DNA of 64,000 nucleotides from JAHDHW01 sp963793295. Its GTDB lineage: Bacteria; Bacteroidota; Bacteroidia; Chitinophagales; Saprospiraceae. The position numbers and the translations under genes were made by a program. Below are positions 19,592 to 28,507 of this stretch, piece after piece (within the stretch, counting starts at the first letter, position 1; each line of letters begins with the position of its first letter). Under the pieces are notes generated by a model. It did no database searches and was not told the origin of the DNA. It was given only the letters and a program-made list of their open reading frames with translations. Location of the stretch: assembly GCA_963793295.1 (NCBI GenBank), contig CAWBZX010000024.1, positions 1 through 64,000 of the forward strand, given 5' to 3'.

Positions 19592-21772
19592 TTATTTCAT
19601 CATTTTGTATTCATACAATACATTTTCGCCTAAATTATAAAAAGTAAAACTCAAAATATCGGCGGCTTCTTCGATCTTTTTTGAAGTTGGTTTGCCCGAA
19701 CCATGACCGGCACTTGTTTCTACCCTAATAAAAACAGGATTTTCACCTTTTTGATTTTCCTGAAGTGCTGCCGCAAATTTAAAAGAATGAGCCGGGACAA
19801 CCCGGTCATCATGATCTGCAGTAGTGATCAACGTTGCAGGATATTTGGCAGGCTTTACATTTTGCAATGGGGAATAAGCATAGAGATAATCAAATTCTTT
19901 GGCATTTTCACTAAGGCCATAATCTGCAGCCCAGGCTCTTCCAATTGTAAATTTGTCATAGCGAAGCATATCCAAAACGCCAACAGCGGGTAATACTACT
20001 TTGTATAGATCAGGACGCTGCGTCATACATGCGCCAACGAGCAAGCCTCCGTTGGAACGGCCATAAATCGCTAGTTTTTCACTTGAGGTATATTTTTGAT
20101 CAATGAGATATTCTGCTGCTGCCTGAAAATCATTAAAGACATTTTGCTTGCGTTCTTTAGTACCTGCTTTATGCCATTTTTTCCCAAACTCACCGCCTCC
20201 CCTGATATTTGCAATTGCAAAAACGCCATTGTTTTCTAAAAAAACAGGCGCAAGATTGAGCCGTGTCAGATTGAACTGCGGAGTAAGACTAATATCAAAT
20301 CCTCCGTAACCGTACAAAAGTGTTGGACGATTGTTATCCAGATTTAAGCCTTTTTTGTAGGTGACGAACATGGGGATTTTAGTGCCATCATAGCTTTCGT
20401 ACCAAACTTGCTTTGTTTCAAAAGCATCAGCGTCGAAATCGATTTTGGGTTGTTTGAAAATATTGTTCTCTTTGGTCTCAAGATTCAATGAATAAATGGT
20501 GGTTGGTCGGGTAATCGAAGTAAATGAATAGAAAGCCAACGGTTCTTCCTTTTTTCCACTAAAATTTTCTACTGTTCCAATTTGAGGTAATTCCATTTCA
20601 AAATCAAGATTTCCTTTGGTATCAAAAACTCTGATCTCGCTGGAAGCATTGTGCGTATAATTAGCGATGAGTTTTCCACCAATTAAATCTACAGACGCTA
20701 GTTTGTCTGCACTTTCCGAAAGAATATCTTCCCAAAAACCTTTTCCGGGATGATCAGGACTTATCGCAATCAATCGGTTATTATCCGCTTTGTAATTGGT
20801 CAAAATTAAAAGCCGGTTATTGACAAGGTCTACAAATTTGAAATTGGAATCGAAAGTTTCGACAATGGGGATAAATTCACTGTCTTTTATTGATAAGTCT
20901 TTGATATATAAAGCATTGCCGCTTGTAGATTCCCATACTTCAATGATCAGGTATCTTTCATCTTCGGAAGTATGAGCGGTCATGCCACGATTGGGGTGAG
21001 CGCGATCAGCAAAAATTAGTTCATCATCAGTTTGAGGGGTTCCGAGTTTATGGTAAAAAACTTGATGAAATTCATTTTTATCACTTAAAGCCTTATCATC
21101 CAACACATCGGGGTAACGACTATAATAAAAACCATATTTATGCCATGCGATATTTGAAAACTTAACCCACTTCAACTCATCATCCAATGTTTTGTCATTG
21201 TTCAAATCTTGGATACGAATGGTTCTCCAATCGGATCCGCCTTCTGAGATTTCGTAGGCTAGATAAGCCCCTTTGTTTGAAAATGAAAAATTACCCATCG
21301 AAGAAGTGCCGTCTTTTGAAAATGTATTGGGATCTAAAACAAGCTTAGCTTTTCCTTCCAAAGATTCCTGAACATAGAGTATGCTTTGGTTCTGCAAGCC
21401 ATCGTTTTTGAAAAAGTAGTAATTTTCTCCTTTTTTAATAGGAGTTGAAAACCTTTCATAGTTCCATATTTTGTGTAGCCGTTCTTCAATAGCATCGCGA
21501 AAAGGAATTTCGTTAAGATAGGAAAAGGTAGTTTGATTTTGTGCTTTTATCCATTTTTTTGTCTCACTGGAATTTTCATTTTCGAGCCAGCGGTAAGGAT
21601 CTGCAACGATCAGGTCGTGATAATTATCTTTTATTGTGGTGTCCTTTGCGGTGACAGGGTAGGAAAAAGGAATCTTTTTAAATTCTATTGAGTTTGAAGA
21701 AGTATTAAAACTATCGATACAAGCGTTAAAAAAAAAGATTCCAATAAGCAACAGGGGGATTAATTTGTTCAT
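19592..21772 (-). CDS. Prolyl oligopeptidase family serine peptidase (S9A), lipoprotein
   Basis: 726 residues. The N-terminus (MNKLIPLLLIGIFFFNAC) is a lipoprotein signal with lipidated Cys at 18. Residues about 40-440 form the seven-bladed propeller (N-terminal YRWLENENS motif as in prolyl oligopeptidases). The alpha/beta-hydrolase domain has the nucleophile Ser573 in GRSNGG, the catalytic Asp at 655/656 (DDRVVP) and His690 in GHGSGKP, with the substrate-pocket GYGGFDISLTPQF segment upstream. It cleaves peptides after proline. Envelope location is inferred from the lipobox. It lies upstream of cdaA with a 17-bp gap. Confidence 0.93.
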   Translation of the reverse strand: MNKLIPLLLIGIFFFNACIDSFNTSSNSIEFKKIPFSYPVTAKDTTIKDNYHDLIVADPYRWLENENSSETKKWIKAQNQTTFSYLNEIPFRDAIEERLHKIWNYERFSTPIKKGENYYFFKNDGLQNQSILYVQESLEGKAKLVLDPNTFSKDGTSSMGNFSFSNKGAYLAYEISEGGSDWRTIRIQDLNNDKTLDDELKWVKFSNIAWHKYGFYYSRYPDVLDDKALSDKNEFHQVFYHKLGTPQTDDELIFADRAHPNRGMTAHTSEDERYLIIEVWESTSGNALYIKDLSIKDSEFIPIVETFDSNFKFVDLVNNRLLILTNYKADNNRLIAISPDHPGKGFWEDILSESADKLASVDLIGGKLIANYTHNASSEIRVFDTKGNLDFEMELPQIGTVENFSGKKEEPLAFYSFTSITRPTTIYSLNLETKENNIFKQPKIDFDADAFETKQVWYESYDGTKIPMFVTYKKGLNLDNNRPTLLYGYGGFDISLTPQFNLTRLNLAPVFLENNGVFAIANIRGGGEFGKKWHKAGTKERKQNVFNDFQAAAEYLIDQKYTSSEKLAIYGRSNGGLLVGACMTQRPDLYKVVLPAVGVLDMLRYDKFTIGRAWAADYGLSENAKEFDYLYAYSPLQNVKPAKYPATLITTADHDDRVVPAHSFKFAAALQENQKGENPVFIRVETSAGHGSGKPTSKKIEEAADILSFTFYNLGENVLYEYKMMK

Positions 21773-22027
21773 TTTAAGAGAGGGTTGTATGGAAATGGAA
21801 AATTTTATTGTTTTAATTACTTTTGCGAAAGATTAGCTAATTCTTGTAAAACCAACTTTTATCGCTTAAATGAAGTTTTATCTGTGATTATTCTGAAATT
21901 TTTTAAACATTGGCAATCAAAAAGCGTATAAAATTCTTTTTATAAATCATCAAAGATTTTTATTAGCGAATAGGTGACTTCGACTTAAAATCTATAATAA
22001 TCTTATTATTTTAAATTAAAATCAAAG

Positions 22028-23203
22028 ATGCAATTTAGACATATTTTTCTTCTTCTTTTAACCGGATTACTTCTTTTTGCAGCTGAAACTACGCTTGCCC
22101 AAAAAATCACAACGAACGAGAACGGTGACAAAATAATTTTATATCCGGATGGTTCCTGGCGTTATTTTGATAGCAGATTGGACAGTGTATCAGACAAATA
22201 TTCTACTGATGAAACTACTTCAGAAAAATCAGATTCAGATGAAATCGATCGCGAAAAAGTTGTTAAAAATTACCGGGCAGAATTAATTATGGCTGCTGAA
22301 CGCGCGGTCGCTGAAGAAAAATCAGCCTTGCGAAATTTCGAAGATGCACAATTTGATCGCGTGCTCATCCAAGAAGAACTTGAAGAAGCAAACAATAGTT
22401 CTGATGCGTCGAAATCTGAAATTAATGAAATAAAACAACGCCTTGTAGAAGCAGAAAAGATAGAAAAAGAAGCACTGGATAATTTCAACAATATTTCAAA
22501 AGCGGTTAAAAGAGCAGAGACTAAAATAGCAATGAGTGATGAAGAAATTTATAATTTGATTTTTGAACAAAGTGAGTCCATTTCATCTAAAAAAAATAAA
22601 AAAGATGATCGGGTCTTTGACGAATCCACTTTGAGAGTACGTAATAGAGAAAAGAAAGTGTTTGCTTCTTTTGATCCAAAAGATGATGTCATGATGTATC
22701 CGCCAAAGAGAAAATGTCAACTGACTTTTGATGGAGTCGATGATTTTAGCGGAAAGAAAAGGAAAGAGGTAGCTAAAGAACTTTTGTTTTCATATACCGC
22801 CGATGAGATGCGTCCTTTTTTAAAAGATCGCGATTTTATAACTTGCTATGCTTATGTTTCTTCTTTGTCAGGGGGATATAAATTTTTATCACTAGTTATT
22901 ACAATTGCTTCAGAAAATGCACAGCGCGATTATGGAATTATTGAAAAAGGTAGTGTAATAAATATAAAATTGATGGATGATACAAATGTCAAACTTTTTA
23001 ATAATAAGACAGATGTAGGTATTCTCAATGAATTAGATAATTCGGTTACCTACAATGCACAATATGTCGTAAGCTCTGGTGCAGGAAAAATATTGCGCAA
23101 AAATGAGATTGATAAAATTCGGTTAATTTGGAGTTCAGGATATGAAGATTATGAAGTTTATGATCTCGATTTTTTTATCAATCAATTTAGATGTCTGGAC
23201 TAA
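22028..23203 (+). CDS. Exported coiled-coil protein of unknown function
   Basis: 391 residues; not assigned to a known family. A signal peptide (about 1-24, ending TTLAQ) is followed by a short motif common in Bacteroidota exported proteins, GDKIILYPDGSWRYF (about 32-46). Residues 75-170 are rich in Glu, Lys and Ala and should form a long coiled coil. The C-terminal half (about 225-391) looks globular, with a Cys pair (RKCQLTF, FRCLD). There is no lipobox and no type IX sorting domain, so a periplasmic location is most likely. It is transcribed divergently from the S9 peptidase. A TACTTTTG box at 21818-21825 is 200 nt away and uncertain. Confidence 0.75.
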   Translation: MQFRHIFLLLLTGLLLFAAETTLAQKITTNENGDKIILYPDGSWRYFDSRLDSVSDKYSTDETTSEKSDSDEIDREKVVKNYRAELIMAAERAVAEEKSALRNFEDAQFDRVLIQEELEEANNSSDASKSEINEIKQRLVEAEKIEKEALDNFNNISKAVKRAETKIAMSDEEIYNLIFEQSESISSKKNKKDDRVFDESTLRVRNREKKVFASFDPKDDVMMYPPKRKCQLTFDGVDDFSGKKRKEVAKELLFSYTADEMRPFLKDRDFITCYAYVSSLSGGYKFLSLVITIASENAQRDYGIIEKGSVINIKLMDDTNVKLFNNKTDVGILNELDNSVTYNAQYVVSSGAGKILRKNEIDKIRLIWSSGYEDYEVYDLDFFINQFRCLD

Positions 23204-23229
23204 AAATAATAAGCTTTGGTTTATGGCTG

Positions 23230-23310
23230 GAAGTGAGAAGTGAGAAGTGAGAAGCTGGAAGTCTTAACGAATAACGAATAACTAATAACCAATAACTAAT
23301 AACTAATAAC
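23230..23310 (+). repeat. Two heptanucleotide tandem arrays abutting miaE
   Basis: GAAGTGA is repeated three times at 23230-23250. TAACNAA is repeated six times at 23265-23306 (N = G, G, T, C, T, T), followed by TAAC directly against the miaE ATG at 23311. Both arrays have a 7-bp period, like the heptameric STRR sequences known from cyanobacteria. They occupy the entire leader and leave no room for an ordinary promoter close to the start. Confidence 0.9.
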
Positions 23311-23892
23311 ATGCTAGGATTAAAACTGCCCACAGACCCTCGATGGGTAAATTTAGCGGAAATGGATCTCGAAGAAATTCTCACTGATCATGCTTATTGC
23401 GAGCAAAAAGCAGCGACTTCATGTATCTCATTGATACAGCAAAACCCCGAAAAAATTGAAATGGTAAAACAATTGGCTCCTATTGTTACAGAAGAATGGG
23501 GACATTTTCGAATGGTTTTGCAGGAAATGGAAAAGAGAGGACTCACATTGGGGCGACAGCGTAAAGACGAGTATGTAAACGAACTTTTAAAGTTTCAAAA
23601 AAAAGGTGGAAAAAGAGACGAACAATTTGTTGAGCGATTATTGATTTGTGCTTTGATCGAGGCACGCAGCTGTGAACGGTTTCGTTTACTTTCTATCCAT
23701 ATAAATGATGACGAATTAAAAGAATTTTACCATAAATTTATGATTTCTGAAGCAGGTCATTATCGGCTTTTTATTGATCTGGCAAAACAATATGGAGAGG
23801 AAGAAAAAGTAAAAATTCGGTGGCAGGAATATCTCGATTATGAAGCAGGAATCATGGAAAAATTAAGTCTTCGTGGAGATAGGATACATTGA
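23311..23892 (+). CDS. miaE: tRNA-(ms2io6A) hydroxylase
   Basis: 193 residues, usual MiaE length. It is a ferritin-like di-iron monooxygenase that hydroxylates the isopentenyl side chain of ms2i6A37 in tRNA. The family N-terminus LGLKLPTDPRWVNLAE is present. Iron ligands are E31 in DHAYCEQKA, the EEWGHF motif (61-66) and the second half-site ERF...SEAGHYRLF. The start directly follows the heptamer array and is well supported by the conserved first residues. It is convergent with the DUF6089 gene, with 15 bp between stops. Confidence 0.93.
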   Translation: MLGLKLPTDPRWVNLAEMDLEEILTDHAYCEQKAATSCISLIQQNPEKIEMVKQLAPIVTEEWGHFRMVLQEMEKRGLTLGRQRKDEYVNELLKFQKKGGKRDEQFVERLLICALIEARSCERFRLLSIHINDDELKEFYHKFMISEAGHYRLFIDLAKQYGEEEKVKIRWQEYLDYEAGIMEKLSLRGDRIH

Positions 23893-23907
23893 TAAAAACT
23901 GTTTTTA

Positions 23908-24774
23908 TCACTTAAAAAAGGCACATTTTACTTTTACCTTTTCACGCCGGGTTTCTAAATAATGGGTTCCAAAGAAATTATAGGAAAAAAATAGACCGGT
24001 AAAAATATACCAATCCAGATCTGTTGGATCTCCTCTTGCACTTCCTTTATAAGGTGGATCCGCATCCGGAATAATTTCATGAGTTCGCCATGAGAGCGTT
24101 GCGGCAAGCTCACCATTAATATGCTCCAGTTCAGCTAAATCCGGATAATATGCACTGACATCATCGAGATAATCCGTGAAGGTTTTTCTCATTCCAAATT
24201 CGAATCCAATATTCCATTTATCACTTTTAGTATACTTGATACCAAAGCCAAGAGGAATTGAAAATTGAGTGAGATTGTATTTTTGGCGATAACCATTTAT
24301 TCCCTGGCCCTCTGTCCCCAAGGGCTGTAAATCATACCATTTGCCATTATACCTGGTTTGAGGGTTGAATTTAAAAACAGCAATACCACCAAAAATATAT
24401 GGAGAAAAAGGCCTTCTCAGGTTATAAGCTTCATAACGCAAAAGATTTATTTCAGCAGTTAATGCTACTTCAAAAATATTAGAACGGAAACTCAAATTGC
24501 GAAGTACACGTTGGCTTCTATCATTTGCATTTGCATCTGAAGCTGCAATTTTTCCAAAATTAACTCCTCCCCGGATCGCAAACCATCCCAGAATATTATA
24601 ACGGACAAAAGCACCCGTTGAAAGGTTAGTCTCTCCAAGGCTCGTCCATACTCCTGATGGAGTAAGGTCGCCTAAATAGTTTGATCCACCAGCTGTGACC
24701 CCAAGCTCAAAATGTTGTGCGTTGAGTTGTATTGAAGTTATTAGTATAAATAGAGAAATCAAATAAATTCTCAT
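23908..24774 (-). CDS. DUF6089 (PorG-like) outer-membrane beta-barrel protein
   Basis: 288 residues with a signal peptide ending IQLNAQ (about 1-19). It is rich in alternating aromatic strands typical of 8-12 stranded barrels (FELGVTAGGSNYLGDLTP, AFVRYNILGWFAIRGGVNFG, SIPLGFGIKYTKSDKWNIGFE). The opening motif GGSNYLGDL is characteristic of DUF6089, the family containing PorG of the type IX secretion system. Assignment to that machinery rather than to a paralogue is inference, but it fits the many type IX cargo genes in this window. Confidence 0.8.
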   Translation of the reverse strand: MRIYLISLFILITSIQLNAQHFELGVTAGGSNYLGDLTPSGVWTSLGETNLSTGAFVRYNILGWFAIRGGVNFGKIAASDANANDRSQRVLRNLSFRSNIFEVALTAEINLLRYEAYNLRRPFSPYIFGGIAVFKFNPQTRYNGKWYDLQPLGTEGQGINGYRQKYNLTQFSIPLGFGIKYTKSDKWNIGFEFGMRKTFTDYLDDVSAYYPDLAELEHINGELAATLSWRTHEIIPDADPPYKGSARGDPTDLDWYIFTGLFFSYNFFGTHYLETRREKVKVKCAFFK

Positions 24775-24889
24775 GGTTGATTCGTTTCCTGATTAGCAGG
24801 TGCAATAAAACGGAAGGGGGTTCTGCAATTTAGCAAGACTTTTTATAAAATGAAAGTCATATTTATGTTATTTAAATTTATGAATAGGT

Positions 24890-25555
24890 TTATTGGTTTT
24901 TTTCTTTCAAATCTGCAGCGATTGATTTGAGCAACTTACGGTCAATTTCGTGTTTCCCTTCAAAAGTCAGAACTTCAAAATTAATTCCCTGAGATTTTGC
25001 AAAATCTTTTTGCCATTGTAGTCTTTCGGGAGTGACATACTGATCATCTTTGCCGTAAACGAAGAAGATTTTCTTATTATTAAAATAGGCCTGATGAGGG
25101 GTATAGTCTATATCCTCAGGAAGTAAACCCGCCCATAATATCAGGTGATCGAATATTGGAAATTCTCGCATGATCCATCTGCATTGAGTAGCACAACCTT
25201 GCGAAAATCCTAACAATGTAATGCGCACATTTTCAGGCAATTTGTCTATAAAAGTATCATACAAATGTCGCAAATAGTGCGTATAATCAGCTATCTCATC
25301 AAGCCGATCCTGCTTGGTCATCCAGGAAGCAGCTACATTGCCGGAAACGCCTCCCCAATAAAACCGTGAAAATCCTTCGGGTGCTAATACGAAAGTTGAA
25401 CCATCCTCGATTTCAGTAAATTTTTTGATAAGATTGCTGGCCAGTTGTCCATAGCCATGACAAACTATCCAAAAGTCTTTTATGTGGGTTCCAGTTGTGC
25501 CAATGGTATAATAATGGGCCGTTTTTTGAATCTTGATCTTGTGGGCATTAATCAT
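24890..25555 (-). CDS. Alpha/beta-hydrolase, phospholipase/carboxylesterase-like
   Basis: 221 residues, the size of the PF02230 esterase family. Catalytic residues that can be seen are Ser118 in GFSQGC, an Asp in VYGKDDQYV (about 174-175) and His in EGKHEID (about 203). No signal peptide is present, so it is probably a cytoplasmic esterase or depalmitoylase-like enzyme; substrate unknown. It lies downstream of the 25644-26576 gene but is separated from it by a strong terminator hairpin, so it should have its own promoter in the 88-bp gap. Confidence 0.82.
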   Translation of the reverse strand: MINAHKIKIQKTAHYYTIGTTGTHIKDFWIVCHGYGQLASNLIKKFTEIEDGSTFVLAPEGFSRFYWGGVSGNVAASWMTKQDRLDEIADYTHYLRHLYDTFIDKLPENVRITLLGFSQGCATQCRWIMREFPIFDHLILWAGLLPEDIDYTPHQAYFNNKKIFFVYGKDDQYVTPERLQWQKDFAKSQGINFEVLTFEGKHEIDRKLLKSIAADLKEKNQ

Positions 25556-25580
25556 TTGAAGTGTGCTTTTTATTAAAATT

Positions 25581-25622
25581 ACAAAACCCTTTCAGATTAT
25601 ATATAGTCTGAAAGGGTTTTGT
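25581..25622 (-). terminator. Strong hairpin terminator
   Basis: ACAAAACCCTTTCAGA is mirrored by TCTGAAAGGGTTTTGT with almost no loop and one mismatch near the centre. It lies 22 nt past the stop of the 25644-26576 gene on the minus strand. Confidence 0.85.
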
Positions 25623-25643
25623 AAAATTAGGATAAAGAAAAAA

Positions 25644-26576
25644 TTAGTTTTCTTTTCCAAAAACATCTTTTTTCCTGGTTCCATCAAGTATTGGCTCTTC
25701 ACGAGGAGCGGTGTCATAAACATGATCAAATACTTTATTGATATAAACCCACTGACCATTAATGAGGCGATAACCTTCGTAGCTTCCATCAGGCAAGTTG
25801 CTGGGTCCCTGGCCGGGAACCTCACTCATTCCGCTGATCAAATGATCAAAAATAATCATGTCTAAATGGCCATCATAATTGAGTTTTACGGAAGCGGCTG
25901 CACTAAAGGTCAGAACGATTCTATTTTTTGGTTCGTGAAGATGTTCCGGATCTAAGGATACAAAAACAGGTGACCCGAAAACAGGTTTTCCATCTTTAAA
26001 ACTTAATACATCTACCAATTTACGTTTGGTATGAAAACTCAAGCCATCGTATCCAAAAAGAAGATATTTTTTGCCTTCACCGGTATTAAACTCTTTCAGG
26101 TTATAATAAACGGCTCCATACCATTTCTCCGCAGGAAGGATGTCTTTATAAACATCAGCGACTTCTTGTGAGCGGTCTTGGAGTGGAAATAACTGGAGCG
26201 AAGGAGTATTCATCTGGATAGCTCCAAAATAGCGATAATCATTTTCGTCGACATAAAGTTGCCAGGTAAAAATCCTGAAAGTACTATCAGCCGGATATTG
26301 TATTGAAATTGATCTCAGTTTTCCGAAAGGATACTGAAAAGAGTTTTCGTATTTTAAAGCTTTAACCAAAGTTGGAATAAACTTTCTTACAGCCAATAAC
26401 CTGTTTTCTTCCAAAGAATCATTAACGATTAAAAAAGAAAGAAGCGCTAATGTATCTTCGTAGGTTTTAATCGCATCAAAATTGTGTAATGAGTCTGATT
26501 TGACTTCCTTTGCAGATTGTGCTGTAGCACCAAATATCAGGAGTGAAAAGAGAGTAGAAAAAACTAGTTTATTCAT
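25644..26576 (-). CDS. Conserved exported protein of unknown function
   Basis: 310 residues with a signal peptide ending GATAQS (about 1-20). The body has no motif I recognise as catalytic. Visible features are KFIPTLVKALKYENSFQYPF near 65-85, a strand-rich middle (FRIFTWQLYVDENDYRYFG, KYLLFGYDGLSFHTKRK) and an Arg/Lys-rich end. No lipobox and no type IX sorting domain, so periplasmic is most likely. Similar proteins of this size are, from memory, annotated as hypothetical in Bacteroidota. It is monocistronic, with a terminator immediately downstream. Confidence 0.75.
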   Translation of the reverse strand: MNKLVFSTLFSLLIFGATAQSAKEVKSDSLHNFDAIKTYEDTLALLSFLIVNDSLEENRLLAVRKFIPTLVKALKYENSFQYPFGKLRSISIQYPADSTFRIFTWQLYVDENDYRYFGAIQMNTPSLQLFPLQDRSQEVADVYKDILPAEKWYGAVYYNLKEFNTGEGKKYLLFGYDGLSFHTKRKLVDVLSFKDGKPVFGSPVFVSLDPEHLHEPKNRIVLTFSAAASVKLNYDGHLDMIIFDHLISGMSEVPGQGPSNLPDGSYEGYRLINGQWVYINKVFDHVYDTAPREEPILDGTRKKDVFGKEN

Positions 26577-26711
26577 AAGAAACTTTTGAGTAATCCGTCT
26601 TGATTTAATTTCTTTGAAAACGTAGTAGGGTAAAACTAAATTGTAATAGCTTACTTATTACAAGTTAACAACGGGTTAAAATTAACGACTCTTTATTTAA
26701 GAAAAAATAGC

Positions 26712-27812
26712 TTAACGATGTCTTTTCCGTTTATTATTTTTATAATCCAAAAAAATGAACTCGCCCAGGCCCTGAAGACTGCTGTAAAAGGCTTTGCCAT
26801 TATTTGCTTTTGTAAATTCATCAACAAAACGCACCAGGTATGGATCGCGGGCGATCATGAAGGTAGTGATTGGAATATCAATTTTTCTACAACGGGTAGC
26901 TAAATTAAGCGTGCGATTAACGATGTTTTTATCTAGTCCAAAGCTGTTTTTATAATATTTTTTCCCTTTTTTAATGCAGGTAGGTTTTCCATCCGTGATC
27001 ATGAAAATCTGTTTGTTTGGATTGCGTCGACGGCGCAATAGATCCATTGCCAACTCTAGGCCGGCAACGGTATTGGTATGGTAAGGGCCAACTTGCAAAT
27101 AAGGCAAATCCTTAATTTCAATAGACCAGGCATCATTTCCAAAAACGATGATGTCCAGCGTGTCTTTTGGATACCGGGTAGTAATCAATTCAGACAAAGC
27201 CATAGCTACTTTTTTGGCTGGAGTGATCCGGTCTTCGCCATATAAAATCATGGAATGCGAAATGTCAATCATCAAAACCGTACTCATCTGGCTTTGGTAG
27301 TATGTTTCGTGAACTTCCAGATCATTGTGCGTCAACTGAAAATGATCAATCCCATGATTGATCTGTGCATTTCGTAGTGAGTCAGACATTGCGATGTTTT
27401 CAATACTATCGCCAAATTCATAAGGACGTTTGTCTGAAGTCAGTTCATCTCCTTTGCCTACTTGTTTGGTGTTGTGATTACCTGTTCTTGATTTTTTCAA
27501 CTGGTCAAAGATATCGTCTAGAGCCTTTTGCCTCATGGCAATTTCCAACTTAACCGAAGGAGTAAACATCGGATTGGAGGGATCAGGTTGTTGGATATAA
27601 CCCTTATCAATCAAATCCTGAATAAAGTCAGCCATCCCATAATTTTCGTCAGTCAGTTGGTATTCCTTATCCAATTCCGTCAACCAACTGAGTGCTTCTG
27701 CAACATCTCCGGAAGTATGAATCAATAACTCTTGCAAAACCTTCAAAAGCTTTTCAAAAGTAGAACCACCTCCTTCTCCTGGAACAAATTCTGAGAATCT
27801 ATAGCCGATCAT
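26712..27812 (-). CDS. VWA-domain protein (MoxR-partner type)
   Basis: 366 residues. Residues 1-130 are a helical N-terminal region (MIGYRFSEFVPGEGGGS). About 175-366 is a von Willebrand A domain with the MIDAS motif DISHSM (183-188), a conserved Thr (HTNTVAGLELA) and ITDGKPT. Such proteins usually work with a MoxR-type AAA ATPase, often next door, to insert metals or remodel complexes; no such ATPase gene is in this window. The gene follows the peroxiredoxin-like gene with 37 bp between, suggesting one transcript. No signal peptide, so cytoplasmic. Confidence 0.85.
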   Translation of the reverse strand: MIGYRFSEFVPGEGGGSTFEKLLKVLQELLIHTSGDVAEALSWLTELDKEYQLTDENYGMADFIQDLIDKGYIQQPDPSNPMFTPSVKLEIAMRQKALDDIFDQLKKSRTGNHNTKQVGKGDELTSDKRPYEFGDSIENIAMSDSLRNAQINHGIDHFQLTHNDLEVHETYYQSQMSTVLMIDISHSMILYGEDRITPAKKVAMALSELITTRYPKDTLDIIVFGNDAWSIEIKDLPYLQVGPYHTNTVAGLELAMDLLRRRRNPNKQIFMITDGKPTCIKKGKKYYKNSFGLDKNIVNRTLNLATRCRKIDIPITTFMIARDPYLVRFVDEFTKANNGKAFYSSLQGLGEFIFLDYKNNKRKRHR

Positions 27813-27849
27813 TAATTTGAATTTCTAAATGGATTATAATAAAAAATGT

Positions 27850-28389
27850 TTATTGTACTTTTATTTTGTAATTGAGGAACTTGTCATAGTCTGGTCGGTC
27901 AGATACGGTTTTGTGAATAAATTGTTGACGAATCTCACCATTGTGAAGTAGAAATAAACCAGGCATCTGAGTTGAATCTCCCAAATGTTTTGCTAATTCT
28001 AATTGGTGTCCTTCTTTTTTTACCGCATATCCCCGAATCCAGGTCTGAAGTCCGTACAATTGCAAGAAAGACCCTTTGGTAATTTTAAATGATTTGTAAT
28101 AATTTGCCATCGGATCGCTAATGTGAGATACACCCTTTAAGTTGTATTTTACAAAATAATCATCAGCGACTTTGTTTTCAGACATATGGACAAAAACCAA
28201 TTGAATTCCTTTTTTTTCAAATTGTTCTCTTTTATCCGCCAAATCACTCAGTGCTTCTTTACAAAATACACAACCAAAATGTCTTAGAAACACAAGTAAT
28301 ACCGGTTTTTCCTGTGAAATACTTTTCAGATTTTCAAATTTGTTTGTTACCATTTCGTCTAAAATGGCCGCATCTATAGCTATATTCAT
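27850..28389 (-). CDS. Peroxiredoxin-like AhpC/TSA family protein
   Basis: 179 residues with a thioredoxin fold. The putative redox pair is GCVFCKE (Cys40 and Cys43) after the strand PVLLVFLRHF, as in the AhpC/TSA_2 / SelL-related group. A later block GLFLLHNGEIRQQF matches the cis-Pro-containing second half of the fold (MPGLF). It probably reduces peroxides or disulfides in the cytoplasm. It is upstream of the VWA gene (gap 37 bp). A close match to the promoter box (TAATCTTTG, one base longer than consensus) lies about 100 nt upstream, but I do not call it. Confidence 0.83.
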   Translation of the reverse strand: MNIAIDAAILDEMVTNKFENLKSISQEKPVLLVFLRHFGCVFCKEALSDLADKREQFEKKGIQLVFVHMSENKVADDYFVKYNLKGVSHISDPMANYYKSFKITKGSFLQLYGLQTWIRGYAVKKEGHQLELAKHLGDSTQMPGLFLLHNGEIRQQFIHKTVSDRPDYDKFLNYKIKVQ

Positions 28390-28507
28390 TCGTTTGGGTT
28401 AGTTTTTATTGAAACTTAAATAAAACAACAATAATACAATCTAAAGGTTTTTTAAGCAATAGGATAATTTGAATATGGCAAAGATTAGCAAATACTTATT
28501 TTTTGAT

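Noticed and set aside
23891..23909. Short palindrome GATAAAAAC-T-GTTTTTATC between convergent miaE and DUF6089 genes
   Set aside because: It overlaps a stop codon, is AT-only apart from three pairs and is too weak to call a terminator.
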